Assembly: GCA_902362925.1 (NCBI GenBank)
Contig: CABIYL010000015.1
From: Pseudoflavonifractor sp902362925
Lineage (GTDB): Bacteria; Bacillota; Clostridia; Oscillospirales; Oscillospiraceae
Length of the DNA: 64,000 nucleotides
Direction: 5' to 3' (one strand)
Shown here: one piece after another, positions 42,798 to 51,874 of the stretch
How the letters are laid out: each line of letters begins with the position of its first letter
Numbering within the stretch: position 1 is the first letter of the stretch
Position numbers and translations under genes: made by a program
Notes under the pieces: generated by a model
What the model saw: the letters and a program-made list of their open reading frames with translations, nothing else
The model's database searches: none
Told to the model about the DNA's origin: nothing

Positions 42798-43592
42798 CTA
42801 AAACAATTCATCCAGTAAAATATAATATTTTATTTTCTCCCAATCAGGCTTGATCCCCAGTAAGTCAAAAAATAGCTCGACATACTGTTCTTCCCCGATA
42901 TCCTCCCTGATCGACCGGACGCAGAAGGCAATGTCATACCACTTGTCCGCCCTGCCGCTTCTCCCAAGATCAATAAAGCCACTTACTTTGCCATCTTTCA
43001 CAAAGATGTTGCTGTCTCCCAGGTCGCCGTGGGAAAAGACAAGTTCCTCTTCGGGCTTTTCCGTCTTTAAAAAATCATACAGCTCGCGCGGATCTTTAAA
43101 TGGAGTGTCTTCTTCCCAGTTTTCGCAATCCACATCGGCCAGATCGTTATTCAGTAAGTAATCCAATTCGGCTAAGCGGCTGTCTAAGCTATTCGTATAG
43201 GGACAATCCGATATGTCGATGGAGTGAAAGAGCCTGATGCACTCCGCATACAGCTCGATAATCTTTTCAGGGCTTTGTTCATCTTCATACTCTTCCGAGC
43301 AAAGGACGCCATCGGCCTCACTCATGAGCAGATTGCTCCAGCCATCATGCCGTTCAAAGTGCAGGACCTTTGGAACAGGCAGCCTTCCTTCCAGCCATAG
43401 CATCATGTCCTTTTCCCGTTCCACATCATAGGTGGTCCCTTTATACCGGCTGTCCGTCATTTTTAAATATAGGTTTTCATTTTCTCCCACCAGCTTATAT
43501 ACCTTAGCAGGAGACATTCCTTCCGTATCTTTTACGCAGCGGTATTTTTCGATCAGTTTTTTCAATTCCGGTGATATTCTCATTTTAGCCAT
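42798..43592 (-). CDS. aphA-3: aminoglycoside 3'-phosphotransferase APH(3')-IIIa
   Basis: A 264-aa kinase that phosphorylates kanamycin, neomycin, amikacin and related drugs at the 3'-OH. It starts MAKMRISPELKKLIEKYRC. The catalytic loop is FSHGDLGDSN and the metal-binding segment IDLGRSGRADKWYDIAF; it ends YYILLDELF. Length and text match APH(3')-IIIa. It is complete, with an AGGAAGG-type ribosome site. It keeps its normal neighbour sat4 upstream, though sat4 is truncated, so expression may depend on a promoter inside the cassette or on antisense-strand readthrough. Confidence 0.96.
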   Translation of the reverse strand: MAKMRISPELKKLIEKYRCVKDTEGMSPAKVYKLVGENENLYLKMTDSRYKGTTYDVEREKDMMLWLEGRLPVPKVLHFERHDGWSNLLMSEADGVLCSEEYEDEQSPEKIIELYAECIRLFHSIDISDCPYTNSLDSRLAELDYLLNNDLADVDCENWEEDTPFKDPRELYDFLKTEKPEEELVFSHGDLGDSNIFVKDGKVSGFIDLGRSGRADKWYDIAFCVRSIREDIGEEQYVELFFDLLGIKPDWEKIKYYILLDELF

Positions 43593-43684
43593 TTATTATT
43601 TCCTTCCTCTTTTCTACAGTATTTAAAGATACCCCAAGAAGCTAATTATAACAAGACGAACTCCAATTCACTGTTCCTTGCATT

Positions 43685-44091
43685 CTAAAACCTTAAATAC
43701 CAGAAAACAGCTTTTTCAAAGTTGTTTTCAAAGTTGGCGTATAACATAGTATCGACGGAGCCGATTTTGAAACCACAATTATGATAGAATTTACAAGCTA
43801 TAAGGTTATTGTCCTGGGTTTCAAGCATTAGTCCATGCAAGTTTTTATGCTTTGCCCATTCTATAGATATATTGATAAGCGCGCTGCCTATGCCTTGCCC
43901 CCTGAAATCCTTACATACGGCGATATCTTCTATATAAGCGTACCGGTTCCAATTTTTTCGCAGTTTAACTTTTCCGACGCATTTATCGTCTTGGTAGTAA
44001 AGATATATTATCTTATCAGTATTGTCAATATATTCAAGGCAATCTGCCTCCTCATCCTCTTCATCCTCTTCGTCTTGGTAGGACTTGCTAC
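43685..44091 (-). pseudogene. sat4: sat4 streptothricin acetyltransferase, 5'-truncated
   Basis: The frame matches Sat4 from KSYQDEEDEEDEEADCLEYI to its natural end FEKAVFWYLRF, including the acetyl-CoA site DFRGQGIGSALINISIEWAK. The first ~48 residues are replaced by an antisense run of mod (MQIWTSIGSS). The remaining GNAT core is nearly whole, but the lost N-terminal strands usually shape the substrate site, so function is doubtful. A fused product from ATG 44116 is possible. Confidence 0.88.
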
Positions 44092-45208
44092 TGCCGATGC
44101 TCGTCCAAATTTGCACTATGATTTAATCAATCCGGCAGATGGAAGAAACTACGGATGCCCCGAAAAAGGCTGGCGATATGATCGAAATACCATGAATCGG
44201 CTCATTCAAGAGGGCAGGATTATTTGGCCCGACAACCCAGATGGGCGGCCGCGCAAAAAATCATTTTTGAACGAGCTGTCAGACAATCTTCCTGGTTTTT
44301 CATCTGTTTTCAGCACTGGCGTTTATACAAATACTGCAACCAAGGAAATTGGAGGATTGTTTAATAAGTATTTATTTGATTTTCCAAAGCCAGTCGAGGT
44401 TATTAAGCAATTAGTTTCCCAAGTGTCTAACACGGATGACATCATCCTTGACTTCTTCTCCGGTTCTGCTACTACCGCCCATGCAGTGATGCAGCTCAAC
44501 GCTGAGGACGGTGGAAATCGGCGCTTTATTCTGGTACAGCTTCCCGAACTGTGCGACGAAAAGAGCGAGGCATACAAGACCGGGTACAAGAATATCTGCG
44601 AGATCGGTAAGGAGCGAATCCGGCGGGCTGGTAAAATGCTAAAAGATGCGCTTGAAAGTTCCGGTTTGTTTGTTCGTGCAATGAAACGCCATCAAGATCA
44701 GCATGATTCACTTGAAGGATTTGCTTATGCGGAGTGGGAAGAAAGTCCAGAGGTAATCAATGCAAAAAAAGAAATGGCAGCAAAACTGGATGTGGGCTTC
44801 CGTGTTTTCAAGCTGGACACCTCCAATCTGGAAACCTGGGACGCCACCCCCATTGAGGACGAGCAGCTCGACCTGCTGTATCGGCGGATGAACAGCATGA
44901 TTCATCGGGTGAAGCCGGAGCGCACCGACCTGGATATGATTTATGAAATCATGCTCAAACTGGGTGTGCCGCTGACCTACTCCGTGACACCGTTCTCCAT
45001 CAATAACAAGACTGTCTATGGCGTGGGCGATGACTGCCTGCTGCTGGTCTGTCTGGCCGAGGATGTGCAGCCCGAGGACGTGGAGCAGATGACCGAATAT
45101 GCCCCGGCAAAAATCATCATCTCCCGTGACAGCTTTGCTGACGATACCGCTATGGCTAATGCCTACTATATCCTGCGGGATCATGGGATTGAGCTGAAAC
45201 TGGTGTGA
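44092..45208 (+). pseudogene. mod: type III DNA methyltransferase (mod), C-terminal fragment 2
   Basis: The plus strand resumes mod at ARPNLHYDLINPADGRNYG and contains the SAM motif DFFSGSATTAHAVMQ, then RFILVQLPELCDEKSEAYKT and GLFVRAMKRHQDQHDSLEGF. The catalytic DPPY lies upstream in the deleted part, so the methylase is dead. The open frame extends upstream to 43835, but that part is antisense to sat4 and is not mod. It ends seven bases before the small membrane-protein gene. Confidence 0.88.
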
Positions 45209-45215
45209 GAAAGAT

Positions 45216-45734
45216 ATGAATAACACTCTAAAATGGTTTCATGTAATCACAAAAACCATTGTACATTGCTTACTTGGAACAATCGAATACATTGGTATTC
45301 CATTTTTACTTGCTTGTCTTTCTACATTCATTTCCCCTATCTCCAGCGGTAATACTTTGTGGCTTTGGATTGAGCGGATTGCTTTTTGCTTTACGATATA
45401 CGAAGTAATTATTGTTGGTGTGCGAAAAATGCAGATTGACATACGCAAAGATGCACTATTAGCACTAAAAACCGCCTACGAACGAGCAGCCCTGTATTGT
45501 GAAACAGGAAATCAAGACATATATCGGAACTTAACTTCAAAAATAGATCAGGTGCTTGACAATGGGATACTAAATCAACTTGATGTTGTGCAGAGCTATA
45601 AAAATCTCAAGCTCTACATGGACAGCAAAAATATTGTTGGAATCAAATATGAGATTATCAATATTCAGCACTCCATTGAAGCAGATAATCTCTTATGGAA
45701 CTATACCCTGTTCCTGCGGTTATTTAAGAGGTGA
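45216..45734 (+). CDS. small membrane protein between mod and res (172 aa)
   Basis: A 172-aa protein with two N-terminal hydrophobic segments (IVHCLLGTIEYIGIPFLLAC and WLWIERIAFCFTIYEVIIVG) and a soluble helical C-terminal part (LLALKTAYERAALYCETGNQ, NIVGIKYEIINIQHSIEAD). I do not recognise a family. It is AT-rich compared with mod and res and is wedged tightly between them (7 and 6 bases). This suggests a functional partner of the restriction system, perhaps a membrane effector or anchor, or a late insertion. Confidence 0.7.
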   Translation: MNNTLKWFHVITKTIVHCLLGTIEYIGIPFLLACLSTFISPISSGNTLWLWIERIAFCFTIYEVIIVGVRKMQIDIRKDALLALKTAYERAALYCETGNQDIYRNLTSKIDQVLDNGILNQLDVVQSYKNLKLYMDSKNIVGIKYEIINIQHSIEADNLLWNYTLFLRLFKR

Positions 45735-45740
45735 ACAGGC

Positions 45741-48700
45741 ATGAAACTGAAATTCAAGAATCAAGCCTTCCAAATGGATGCAGTCAACGCTGTGGTGGAT
45801 TTGTTTGCCGGCCAGGAGAAAACACGGAGCACCTTCTCCGTCATGGAGGAAGCCCAGACCAATTTCTTAAATGAGCTGGGCCAGGGCAATGCTCTCTACA
45901 TTGACCAGGAAACATTGACCGCCAATATGCACACCGTCCAGAAGCGGAATAACCTGCCCCTGACCCCCACAGCGGAAGGCTGCCAGTTCTGTATTGAGAT
46001 GGAAACTGGCACCGGCAAGACCTACGTCTACACCAAGACCATCTTTGAGCTGAACCGCAAGTACGGATTCACCAAGTTTGTTATCGTGGTGCCGTCGGTG
46101 GCCATCCGGGAGGGCGTCTACAAATCCTTTCAGGTCACGCAGGAGCATTTCGGCCTGCAATACGACAACGTGCCATGCCGGTACTTCATCTACAACTCTG
46201 CCAAGCTGTCCGACGTGCGGCAATTTGCCACCAGTTCCAATATCGAAGTGATGATTATTAACATCGACGCTTTCAAGAAAGCGGAGAACATCATCAATCA
46301 AGCGCAGGATCGGCTCAACGGTGAAACGGCTATGGGCTTTATTCAGAACACACACCCTATCGTTATCATCGATGAACCCCAGAGCGTGGACAACACCCCC
46401 AAGGCCAAGGAAGCCATTGCCACGCTCAATCCCCTGTGTGTGCTGCGGTACTCCGCCACCCACCGAGAAAAAATCAATCTGCTTTACCGCCTGACTCCGG
46501 TAGACGCCTACCAGATGGGGCTGGTCAAGCAGATCGCCGTATCCTCCAATCAGGTTGCCGGTGGCTTCAATCAAGCCTATGTGCGGCTGCTTTCCGTCAG
46601 CAACGACAAGGGCTTTAAGGCCAGAGTGGAACTGGATGTGAAGGGCAAGACCGGAGCCGTGACCCGCAAGGCCATGACTGTCAAGCCGGGCGACGATTTA
46701 TTCCTGCTGTCCGGCGGGCGGGAACTGTACGAAGGCTACACCGTTACCGGAATTGACTGCACTCCCGATTTTGAACATATCGAGTTTGGCAATACCCAGG
46801 AGGTCAAGCTGGGCAAGGCCATTGGAGACGTGGACGAGAACATCGTCAAGAAGGCGCAAATCCGGCGCACCATCGAAACCCACCTTGACAAAGAGCTGCG
46901 GTATCTGGACAAGGGGATCAAGGTACTGTCCCTGTTCTTCATCGATAAGGTGGACAAGTACCGCCACGAGGACGGCACACCCGGCATCTACGCCACTATG
47001 TTTGAGGAGTGCTATCAGGAGCTGATCGCAAAGCCCAAGTATGCGCTCCTCCGAGAGCGATTCACCACAGATGTGAGCAAGGTACATAACGGCTACTTCT
47101 CTCAGGACAAGAAAGGACGCCTGAAGGACACCAAGGGCGACACCCAGGCCGACGATGACACCTACAACACCATCATGCGGGACAAGGAGTGGCTTCTCAG
47201 CTTTGAGTGTCCGCTGCGGTTTATTTTCTCCCACTCGGCGCTGCGGGAAGGCTGGGACAACCCCAACGTGTTTCAGGTCTGCACCCTGATCGAGCAGAAG
47301 TCCACCTTTACCTGCCGCCAGAAGGTGGGCCGTGGCCTGCGCCTGTGCGTGAACCAGGACGGTGAACGCATCGAGGACAAGAATATCAATGTCCTTCACG
47401 TCATGGCCAACGAGAGCTTTTCCGAGTTTGCTTCCACCCTCCAGAAAGAGATCGAGGACGAAACTGGCGTCAAGTTTGGTGTACTCCAGCTCAGTTTGTT
47501 TGCTGGGATGACCTATCAGGAAGAAGTTACCCGTGAGCATACGATTGACAGAGAAGAGGCCCACGAGCTGGTAAAAACCTGGATGGACGACGGCTCCATT
47601 GACAAATGGATGGCCGACCCCGAAATGACGGCAGCGGAAGAAAAAATTACAGCGGAATTGGAATCAGGGAAAATCACCGAACCGCCCAGCCCCGTAACGG
47701 AAGTCATGCGCCAAATTAAAAACGGTGCGACCGCTGAACAGGCAGCAGAGGCAATTATTGGAATCACCAGTACAATCACTACCGTAGAGGAACATACCGT
47801 CACCCACGAGGAAGCTACGGAGCTGCTGGAGCATTTTGAGCAGAAGGGGTATATCACCAGCACCGGTAAGGTCAAGGATACCATGAAGAACGCTTTGAAG
47901 AACGGAACCCTTGACCTGCCGAAAAAATATGAAGCTGCCAGAGAGCGTTTTGAGCAGATTATCGCCAATGCCGACCGGAAGCCCCCGGTGCGGGATGCCT
48001 CCCGTGATGTGGTGGTACGGCTCAACAAACAGGTCATGCTCTCCCCGGAGTTCCTGGAGCTGTGGAGCAAGATCAAGCAGAAAACCGCCTACCGGGTGAG
48101 CATTGACACAGAGCAGCTGGTGAAGAACTGCGTCAAAGCCTTTCAGGAAATGCCCCATATCCCCAAAACCCGTCTGGTGTCCCAGACTGCCGATATTCAC
48201 ATCCAGCAGTCCGGGATCAGCCACATGGAACGGGAAATGCGGACGATGGAGATTGCCAACGATTATCAGGCCCTGCCGGACATCATCACCGCCATCAGCG
48301 ATGAAACGCTGTTGACCCCGGCTACCGTCAATCGGATTCTGGTAGAGAGCGGACGGTGTGGCGATTTCCTCAACAATCCGGAGGCATTTCTGGAGCAAGC
48401 CGTAGAGCTAATCCGCAGCCACCGCCACGCCTTGGCTATCGACGGTATCCGTTATGTGAAGCTGGATGGCCAGGAATATTATGTGCAGGAAATCTTCGAC
48501 ACCACGGAGTTGCTTGCTAACCTGGATCGAAACGCCGTAAAGGTGGAACACAGCGTCTATGACTATGTGGTTTACGACAGCTCCACGGTAGAGAAGCCGG
48601 TGGCGGTGGCCCTGGACAACGACCCGGATGTGAAGATGTTCTTCAAGATTCCCAGCCGCTTCAAAATTGAAACCCCCATTGGCACGTACAACCCCGACTG

Positions 48701-48896
48701 GGCTGTGTATCTGAATAAGAACGGTGAGGAAAAGCTGTACTTCGTCCTGGAAACCAAGGGTGACACCAGCTTTATGCACCTGAAAACCAGTGAGCAGCTA
48801 AAAATCCACTGCGGCAAGGAGCATTTCAAAGCACTGGACGCAGGTGTGGAGCTGGAGACTGCAACCAGTTGGACGGAGCTGCGCAAGCGCATTTGA
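45741..48896 (+). CDS. res: type III restriction endonuclease, Res subunit
   Basis: A 1051-aa Res subunit. Type III Res works only in complex with Mod, using ATP to scan between two head-to-head sites and cut. Helicase motif I is METGTGKTYVYTK (89-94 for TGTGKT), motif II is VIIDEPQSVDN, and motif VI is RQKVGRGLRL. The C-terminal PD-(D/E)xK nuclease is visible as YNPDWAVYL...YFVLETKG (D, then ExK). The frame is intact, with ATG after GAGGTGAAC. Since mod is broken, this Res should be inactive in restriction unless another Mod complements it. Confidence 0.94.
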   Translation: MKLKFKNQAFQMDAVNAVVDLFAGQEKTRSTFSVMEEAQTNFLNELGQGNALYIDQETLTANMHTVQKRNNLPLTPTAEGCQFCIEMETGTGKTYVYTKTIFELNRKYGFTKFVIVVPSVAIREGVYKSFQVTQEHFGLQYDNVPCRYFIYNSAKLSDVRQFATSSNIEVMIINIDAFKKAENIINQAQDRLNGETAMGFIQNTHPIVIIDEPQSVDNTPKAKEAIATLNPLCVLRYSATHREKINLLYRLTPVDAYQMGLVKQIAVSSNQVAGGFNQAYVRLLSVSNDKGFKARVELDVKGKTGAVTRKAMTVKPGDDLFLLSGGRELYEGYTVTGIDCTPDFEHIEFGNTQEVKLGKAIGDVDENIVKKAQIRRTIETHLDKELRYLDKGIKVLSLFFIDKVDKYRHEDGTPGIYATMFEECYQELIAKPKYALLRERFTTDVSKVHNGYFSQDKKGRLKDTKGDTQADDDTYNTIMRDKEWLLSFECPLRFIFSHSALREGWDNPNVFQVCTLIEQKSTFTCRQKVGRGLRLCVNQDGERIEDKNINVLHVMANESFSEFASTLQKEIEDETGVKFGVLQLSLFAGMTYQEEVTREHTIDREEAHELVKTWMDDGSIDKWMADPEMTAAEEKITAELESGKITEPPSPVTEVMRQIKNGATAEQAAEAIIGITSTITTVEEHTVTHEEATELLEHFEQKGYITSTGKVKDTMKNALKNGTLDLPKKYEAARERFEQIIANADRKPPVRDASRDVVVRLNKQVMLSPEFLELWSKIKQKTAYRVSIDTEQLVKNCVKAFQEMPHIPKTRLVSQTADIHIQQSGISHMEREMRTMEIANDYQALPDIITAISDETLLTPATVNRILVESGRCGDFLNNPEAFLEQAVELIRSHRHALAIDGIRYVKLDGQEYYVQEIFDTTELLANLDRNAVKVEHSVYDYVVYDSSTVEKPVAVALDNDPDVKMFFKIPSRFKIETPIGTYNPDWAVYLNKNGEEKLYFVLETKGDTSFMHLKTSEQLKIHCGKEHFKALDAGVELETATSWTELRKRI

Positions 48897-48915
48897 CAGA
48901 GATAGAAAGAGCTTT

Positions 48916-50622
48916 TTATCTCACATCTCGTCCTTGATTCTTGCGCTTTCCCTTGTTGGAAATCTGCTGCTCCTTCTGCGTCTGGCGCACCATTCTCCGC
49001 ACGGCCAGCCGCTCTGCATCCTCGTCCAGCATCCGGGACACCGCCTTTTTACTGTCAAACATCAGAAGTGGGCTGTACTTCTCAACGTAAACCTGCTGTG
49101 CCTGGTTCTCCGCTTCCTGTTCTTTGCCGGGGCGGATGGCCTGTCTTGCTTCATACAGCTGCACTGGGTCGAAGCCCTGGGCCTGCTCCCGAAGCCCGGC
49201 ATACTCGTTCAGGGCAGCGTCCAACTCGGCGGAATATTTCTGTTCCTGTTCTTCCAGCCGTTTCAGGCTCTGCTCCATGGCGGCGATGTCTTTGGGAAAT
49301 TTATCGGCGGCATCTTCCTCGGAATATGCCAGCGACGCCAGAAGCAGATTTTTCTCCGAACGCAGTTCCTCCAAATCCTCTGTCAGTGCCGCAATCTTAG
49401 CCGCCAGTTCCCGGTGCCAGAATACATGAACCGCAGAGAGCGCCTTTTTCTCGGAAAGCAGACTGCGGCGCTCCTTCGTCTTATCCCGAATGTCCTTTGC
49501 AAGCTGATTGTACTGTGTGAGGGCAGGGCGCAGCGTATTCAGCGAAGCATTCAGGCGTTCCTTGCCCTTGCGGAGATACCCCAGCTGATAGCAGAACAGA
49601 AGCAAATTTTTTCGCAGATTCTCCATGGTCTCGGCGAGCGCCGGGATGGTATTTTTAACTGCCTGCGCCAGCTTTTTGACCTGTCCTCTCAGCTCCCGGA
49701 GCAGGGCATTGTCCGCCTTGATCTGCCGGTTTAGTTCGCACCGGTCAGAGATAATGCCCTTTTTCTCCATGGCTCTGGCAACCACACCCTCATGGACCGT
49801 GGGCCGCTCCAGCAGAGCACGCTCGGCATGGCTGCGGTGGTCGATGCGTTCTTCGTGCCCGGTGCGCTCCAGATGGCGGTTTGCCACATCCGCCCATGCA
49901 GCCCGCCACAAAACAAGCTGCTCGTCGCTGTTCCAGTGTTCCGTGATGGGATTTTGCCTGCCATATTTGGTGCTTTTAGGATATTTGGATACCCGTTCAT
50001 AGCCCTGCGCCTGCGCTGCGGACGGGGCCATATACACCTTCTTTTTGCCCACTTTGTACTGGTACTGTTTCTCCCAGCCGTCGGCCTGTGCCTGTTTGAA
50101 CTCAGCGGCGGTAAAGCCCTGTTCTTCGCCGTCTTTGACGCAGAGATATTCTTTCTCGGTCTTGTACTGCCATTTTCCCTTTTCATCCAGCGGGCGCACT
50201 GTCAGCAGGATATGGGCATGGGGATTGTGTCCGGGGGGATACGGGTCATGGATAGCAGCATCAGCGCACATTCCGTCTGCCACAAACTGCTCCTTGATGA
50301 AATCTTGCAGGAGCTGAATCTGTTCCTCCCGGCTTAACTCTATGGGCAGCGCCGCCACAAATTCACGGGCAAGGCGACTGTCCTTTGCGGTTTCGGTTTC
50401 CTCCACAGCGTTCCACAGGATTTCTCGATCCTGCCACTCTGCGGGGGCGGTGGCTGGCAGAAAAACCTGCCGCCACCCAAGGCCCTGTTTGCGGGTGTAG
50501 TCGTGCTGCACCCCGTCATACTCGTTGAGCATCCGGGAACAGCTCAGATAGGCCGCAGCAGCTACGGCGGAGCGTCCAGCTCCACGGCTGACTATTTTGG
50601 CCTCCAAATGATAAATCGCCAT
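48916..50622 (-). CDS. mobA: MobA/MobL family relaxase of element C (MOBQ)
   Basis: A 568-aa relaxase. The N-terminal domain starts MAIYHLEAKIVSRGAGRSAV, AAAAYLSCSRM, and has the metal-binding histidines GHNPHAHILLTVRP. A long coiled-coil half follows (LRELRGQVKKLAQAVKNTIP; EDLEELRSEKNLLLASLAYS) and a basic tail. An RSF1010-type oriT lies in the 440 bases upstream. It lets element C be mobilised in trans. Convergent with res, with only 19 bases between the stops. Confidence 0.94.
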   Translation of the reverse strand: MAIYHLEAKIVSRGAGRSAVAAAAYLSCSRMLNEYDGVQHDYTRKQGLGWRQVFLPATAPAEWQDREILWNAVEETETAKDSRLAREFVAALPIELSREEQIQLLQDFIKEQFVADGMCADAAIHDPYPPGHNPHAHILLTVRPLDEKGKWQYKTEKEYLCVKDGEEQGFTAAEFKQAQADGWEKQYQYKVGKKKVYMAPSAAQAQGYERVSKYPKSTKYGRQNPITEHWNSDEQLVLWRAAWADVANRHLERTGHEERIDHRSHAERALLERPTVHEGVVARAMEKKGIISDRCELNRQIKADNALLRELRGQVKKLAQAVKNTIPALAETMENLRKNLLLFCYQLGYLRKGKERLNASLNTLRPALTQYNQLAKDIRDKTKERRSLLSEKKALSAVHVFWHRELAAKIAALTEDLEELRSEKNLLLASLAYSEEDAADKFPKDIAAMEQSLKRLEEQEQKYSAELDAALNEYAGLREQAQGFDPVQLYEARQAIRPGKEQEAENQAQQVYVEKYSPLLMFDSKKAVSRMLDEDAERLAVRRMVRQTQKEQQISNKGKRKNQGRDVR

Positions 50623-50639
50623 TGTCTATCGTCCTTTCC

Positions 50640-51012
50640 GAAGGGCTACTGTGAAACGCAGCAGCCCTTCTTCCGTACTCGATTACAACAGGTACGTCGT
50701 GAAATGCGACGTACCTCCAGCAGGGGTGGAACGATTCGTTACACCCCTGTATCTGTGTCAAGCTGCCGGTGGCAGGTTGACACAGGCAGGCGGCGAGATG
50801 GGGTGGCAATATACCACCCCATAAATAGGGGGCTTACAAAATGGAACTCCCTTGCCGACTGCATGGACAAGGCTGGCAGTTTGACAGAAATGCAGCCTTG
50901 TCCAGCGGCGTCCGCAGACGCCGCAATCCCCCTCGGAGAGCGCACGTGCCCGACCAACGGGAGGGCTACCACCGCCTGCTTTAGCAGGTGGTGAGTAAGT
51001 GCGCCCTTCGGG
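50640..51012 (+). other. oriT region of element C (RSF1010-type nick motif)
   Basis: TAAGTGCGCCCT at 50996-51007 equals the R1162/RSF1010 nick core. It is immediately preceded by the inverted repeat CACCGCCTGC-TTTA-GCAGGTGGTG (50969-50992), as in that oriT. Further hairpins upstream include AGGTACGTCG...CGACGTACCT (50690-50716), GAAGGGCT...AGCCCTTC (50640-50670) and GGGGTGG...CCACCCC. The region lies directly upstream of the relaxase and has no gene. Confidence 0.8.
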
Positions 51013-51060
51013 ATAAAAAAGAGGAAGGCCCCCGGTTTCCCGGAGACCTCCCCGCCGTTT

Positions 51061-51267
51061 TCAATCGTGCCCTGCCAGCTTCCGCCGCAGGTATTCTTCC
51101 AGATTGTCAAGCCCTACCGCCTGTACTTCCGGCAGCACTTTTTCCAGTACAGCGCCCTCCTGAATGAGCCGCCTTGTCCGGGCTTTTCGCTCCTTCACCC
51201 GGTCCCGTGCCTGGGCTTCCTCCAAGCGGTGCTTCGCCTGCAACAGTTTCTTTTCTTCATCTGTCAT
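51061..51267 (-). CDS. DUF3847-like relaxosome-associated protein
   Basis: A 68-aa basic, helical protein (LLQAKHRLEEAQARDRVKER, then LIQEGAVLEKVLPEVQAVGL) of the DUF3847 type. It occupies the same place relative to oriT and MobA/MobL as the 117-aa member at 26570 in element B. Probably a relaxosome accessory; the function is inferred from that conserved arrangement. The start follows GAGGTAAATCC. Confidence 0.8.
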   Translation of the reverse strand: MTDEEKKLLQAKHRLEEAQARDRVKERKARTRRLIQEGAVLEKVLPEVQAVGLDNLEEYLRRKLAGHD

Positions 51268-51271
51268 GGAT

Positions 51272-51481
51272 TTACCTCCGCTTCTGCCAGATCAGGTCAT
51301 AGCCCAGCACATCGGCCAGCTCCACAACTTCCTTATAGCGGATAGATTCCCGCTGGAGCTTGGCCGACAGGTTGGAAACGCTGTCCGACCAGTCGTATTC
51401 CTCATGGAGCCGGTCAACTACCTCCTGCATGGTGTATCCCGTCCGGACGATCTGTGCCTTAATTTCGTTGCGTACCGTCAT
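51272..51481 (-). CDS. small XRE/LLM-like HTH protein (69 aa)
   Basis: A protein of 69 residues (MTVRNEIKAQIVRTGYTMQE, VVDRLHEEYDWSDSVSNLSA, KLQRESIRYKEVVELADVLG) with a Cro/C1-like helix pattern. Similar small proteins (DUF6471-like) occur in mobilizable elements. I use ATG 51481 after TAGGAGG; a longer frame upstream lacks support. It ends four bases before the DUF3847 gene. Possibly a repressor of the mobilisation genes. Confidence 0.72.
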   Translation of the reverse strand: MTVRNEIKAQIVRTGYTMQEVVDRLHEEYDWSDSVSNLSAKLQRESIRYKEVVELADVLGYDLIWQKRR

Positions 51482-51874
51482 TATCAAAAATCCTCCTAAA
51501 TTTACCTGATAAAAAAGCGAAGCAGGTATGCCCTCTGGCATAACCGCTTCGCTGTGTCGTGCAAAATCTCCTTGTCACCAAATCCGTTCAGAATTGCCGG
51601 TGTGATGTCCTGTCCATAAGCCGCACCTTCCGACTTTTCCGTTCCGTGTGACTTGGCTTGAAACCGTGCATTTTCCCATGATTCCATGTACCCGGTTCAC
51701 CGGAGCGAGAAGCACGGTTTCGCAAAATGATTTCTTCCAACCGTCAAATACTTTTCGATTCCCACTTGCCTTGATTTAGCATGGGGATTTGACCGGTGAT
51801 TCTGACTGCCATAGCCGCCGAATTGCTATAAAAGGGAGAACAAGGGTCAATCAAAGCGTACGTACGTACACGGT
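51482..51874. other. gene-poor 390-bp region with GTACGTACGTAC palindrome
   Basis: A 61-codon open frame exists (51502-51687) but shows no family features or clear ribosome site. GTACGTACGTAC, a 12-bp palindrome, occurs at 51858-51869 and again at 51907-51918 within the 3' end of the next gene. The segment could contain a promoter for the minus-strand mobilisation genes. Confidence 0.4.

Noticed and set aside
43835..44091. N-terminal extension of the mod fragment with apparent membrane helices
   Set aside because: This part is antisense to sat4; the hydrophobic look comes from reading the Glu/Asp codons backward.
51502..51687. 61-codon minus-strand frame upstream of the small HTH gene
   Set aside because: No good ribosome site, no family features, and it overlaps the leader of the HTH gene.
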